Shown here: in pieces, positions 22,293-22,500 of the stretch | How the letters are laid out: each line of letters begins with the position of its first letter | Numbering within the stretch: position 1 is the stretch's first letter | Assembly (NCBI RefSeq): GCF_033807535.1 | Contig: NZ_CP136856.1 | Coordinates: forward strand, 1 to 22,500 | Length of the DNA: 22,500 nucleotides | Source: Oceanisphaera sp. IT1-181 | Lineage (GTDB): Bacteria; Pseudomonadota; Gammaproteobacteria; Enterobacterales; Aeromonadaceae | Direction of reading: 5' to 3' | Translations under genes and position numbers: made by a program | Notes under the pieces: model-generated | The model's database searches: none | The model's input: the letters and a program-made list of their open reading frames with translations, nothing else | Told to the model about the DNA's origin: nothing

Positions 22293-22500
22293 ATGGAAAA
22301 ACTGTTGATACTTTATTCATCCCGTAATGGCCAAACCAAGAAAATTATCGATGCTATGCAAGGTGAATTTAGCGGCTATGAAGTGGAGTTGGCGGATCTG
22401 CATGGTCCGCTGCGCAAAAACCTCAGCAAGTACGATAAGGTGTTAATTGGCGCTTCTGTTCGCTATGGGAAGTTTCATCCCGATCTGTATCACTTTATTA
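22293..22500 (+). CDS. hemG: Menaquinone-dependent protoporphyrinogen IX dehydrogenase HemG, 3'-truncated by the window edge
   Basis: HemG is a flavodoxin-like FMN enzyme that oxidises protoporphyrinogen IX to protoporphyrin IX in haem synthesis, passing electrons to quinones. Only the first 69 codons are in the window. They read MEKLLILYSSRNGQTKKI with the flavodoxin phosphate-binding loop SSRNGQT, and then YDKVLIGASVRYGKFHPDLY, matching E. coli HemG (IGASIRYG). GAGGAG sits just before the ATG, 9 bases after the trkH stop. In E. coli this gene precedes an rRNA operon, so an rrn operon just past the right edge would not be surprising. Confidence 0.9.
   Translation, partial: MEKLLILYSSRNGQTKKIIDAMQGEFSGYEVELADLHGPLRKNLSKYDKVLIGASVRYGKFHPDLYHFI

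Overview
The window is an ordinary, gene-dense stretch of core chromosome close to the replication origin of a gammaproteobacterium. The protein sequences are close to their E. coli counterparts in length and motifs. The layout (dnaA-dnaN-recF-gyrB, then ibpA, avtA, glyS/glyQ, and further on fadB/fadA, yigZ, trkH, hemG) is what I would expect of a marine Aeromonadales-type bacterium such as Oceanimonas, Oceanisphaera or Zobellella. The genus is an inference from gene order and composition, not something the sequence proves. I found no phage, insertion sequence with transposase, CRISPR array, toxin-antitoxin pair or defence system, and no clearly undescribed protein system.

Layout. 1-5663 (+): 3' part of dnaA, then dnaN, recF and gyrB packed with gaps of 13, 2 and 4 bases and closed by a terminator: replication initiation, sliding clamp, gap repair and supercoiling. 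5743-8210: a solitary short-type ilvD (+) with its own terminator, then the small heat-shock gene ibpA (+) behind a sigma-32-like promoter and a leader that can fold as a ROSE RNA thermometer. 8308-12845 (-): avtA (convergent with ibpA) and the glyQ-glyS operon for glycyl-tRNA synthetase. 12846-13535: a 690-base region without genes, full of nested inverted repeats. 13536-14900 (+): tag (3-methyladenine DNA glycosylase I) and a YiaD-type OmpA-domain lipoprotein. 14899-16147 (-): an AEC-family transporter and tusA. 16148-16488: a 340-base repeat cluster plus the fad terminator. 16489-19828 (-): the fadB-fadA beta-oxidation operon, whose two genes overlap by 8 bases. 20173-22500 (+): yigZ, trkH and the 5' part of hemG in a tight run, as in E. 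coli but without pepQ.

The most interesting content is between the genes. At least three short repeat families recur: (1) hairpins with conserved GCGAGA and ATGAC flanks, once as a head-to-head pair (7441-7502) and once as a 37-base tandem (16351-16422); (2) four copies of a TTGTAG-led element whose stem arms change in a compensating way around an invariant TTTA loop; (3) arrays of 7-base units of the form CYTYACN. These look like REP/REPIN or MITE-type sequences. The regulatory DNA upstream of fadB also holds a leader hairpin, three TATATAG direct repeats and an AAACGTTT palindrome that do not match a FadR site.

All coordinates, pairings and translations were read by eye. Gene identities rest on recalled family motifs and lengths, with no database search.
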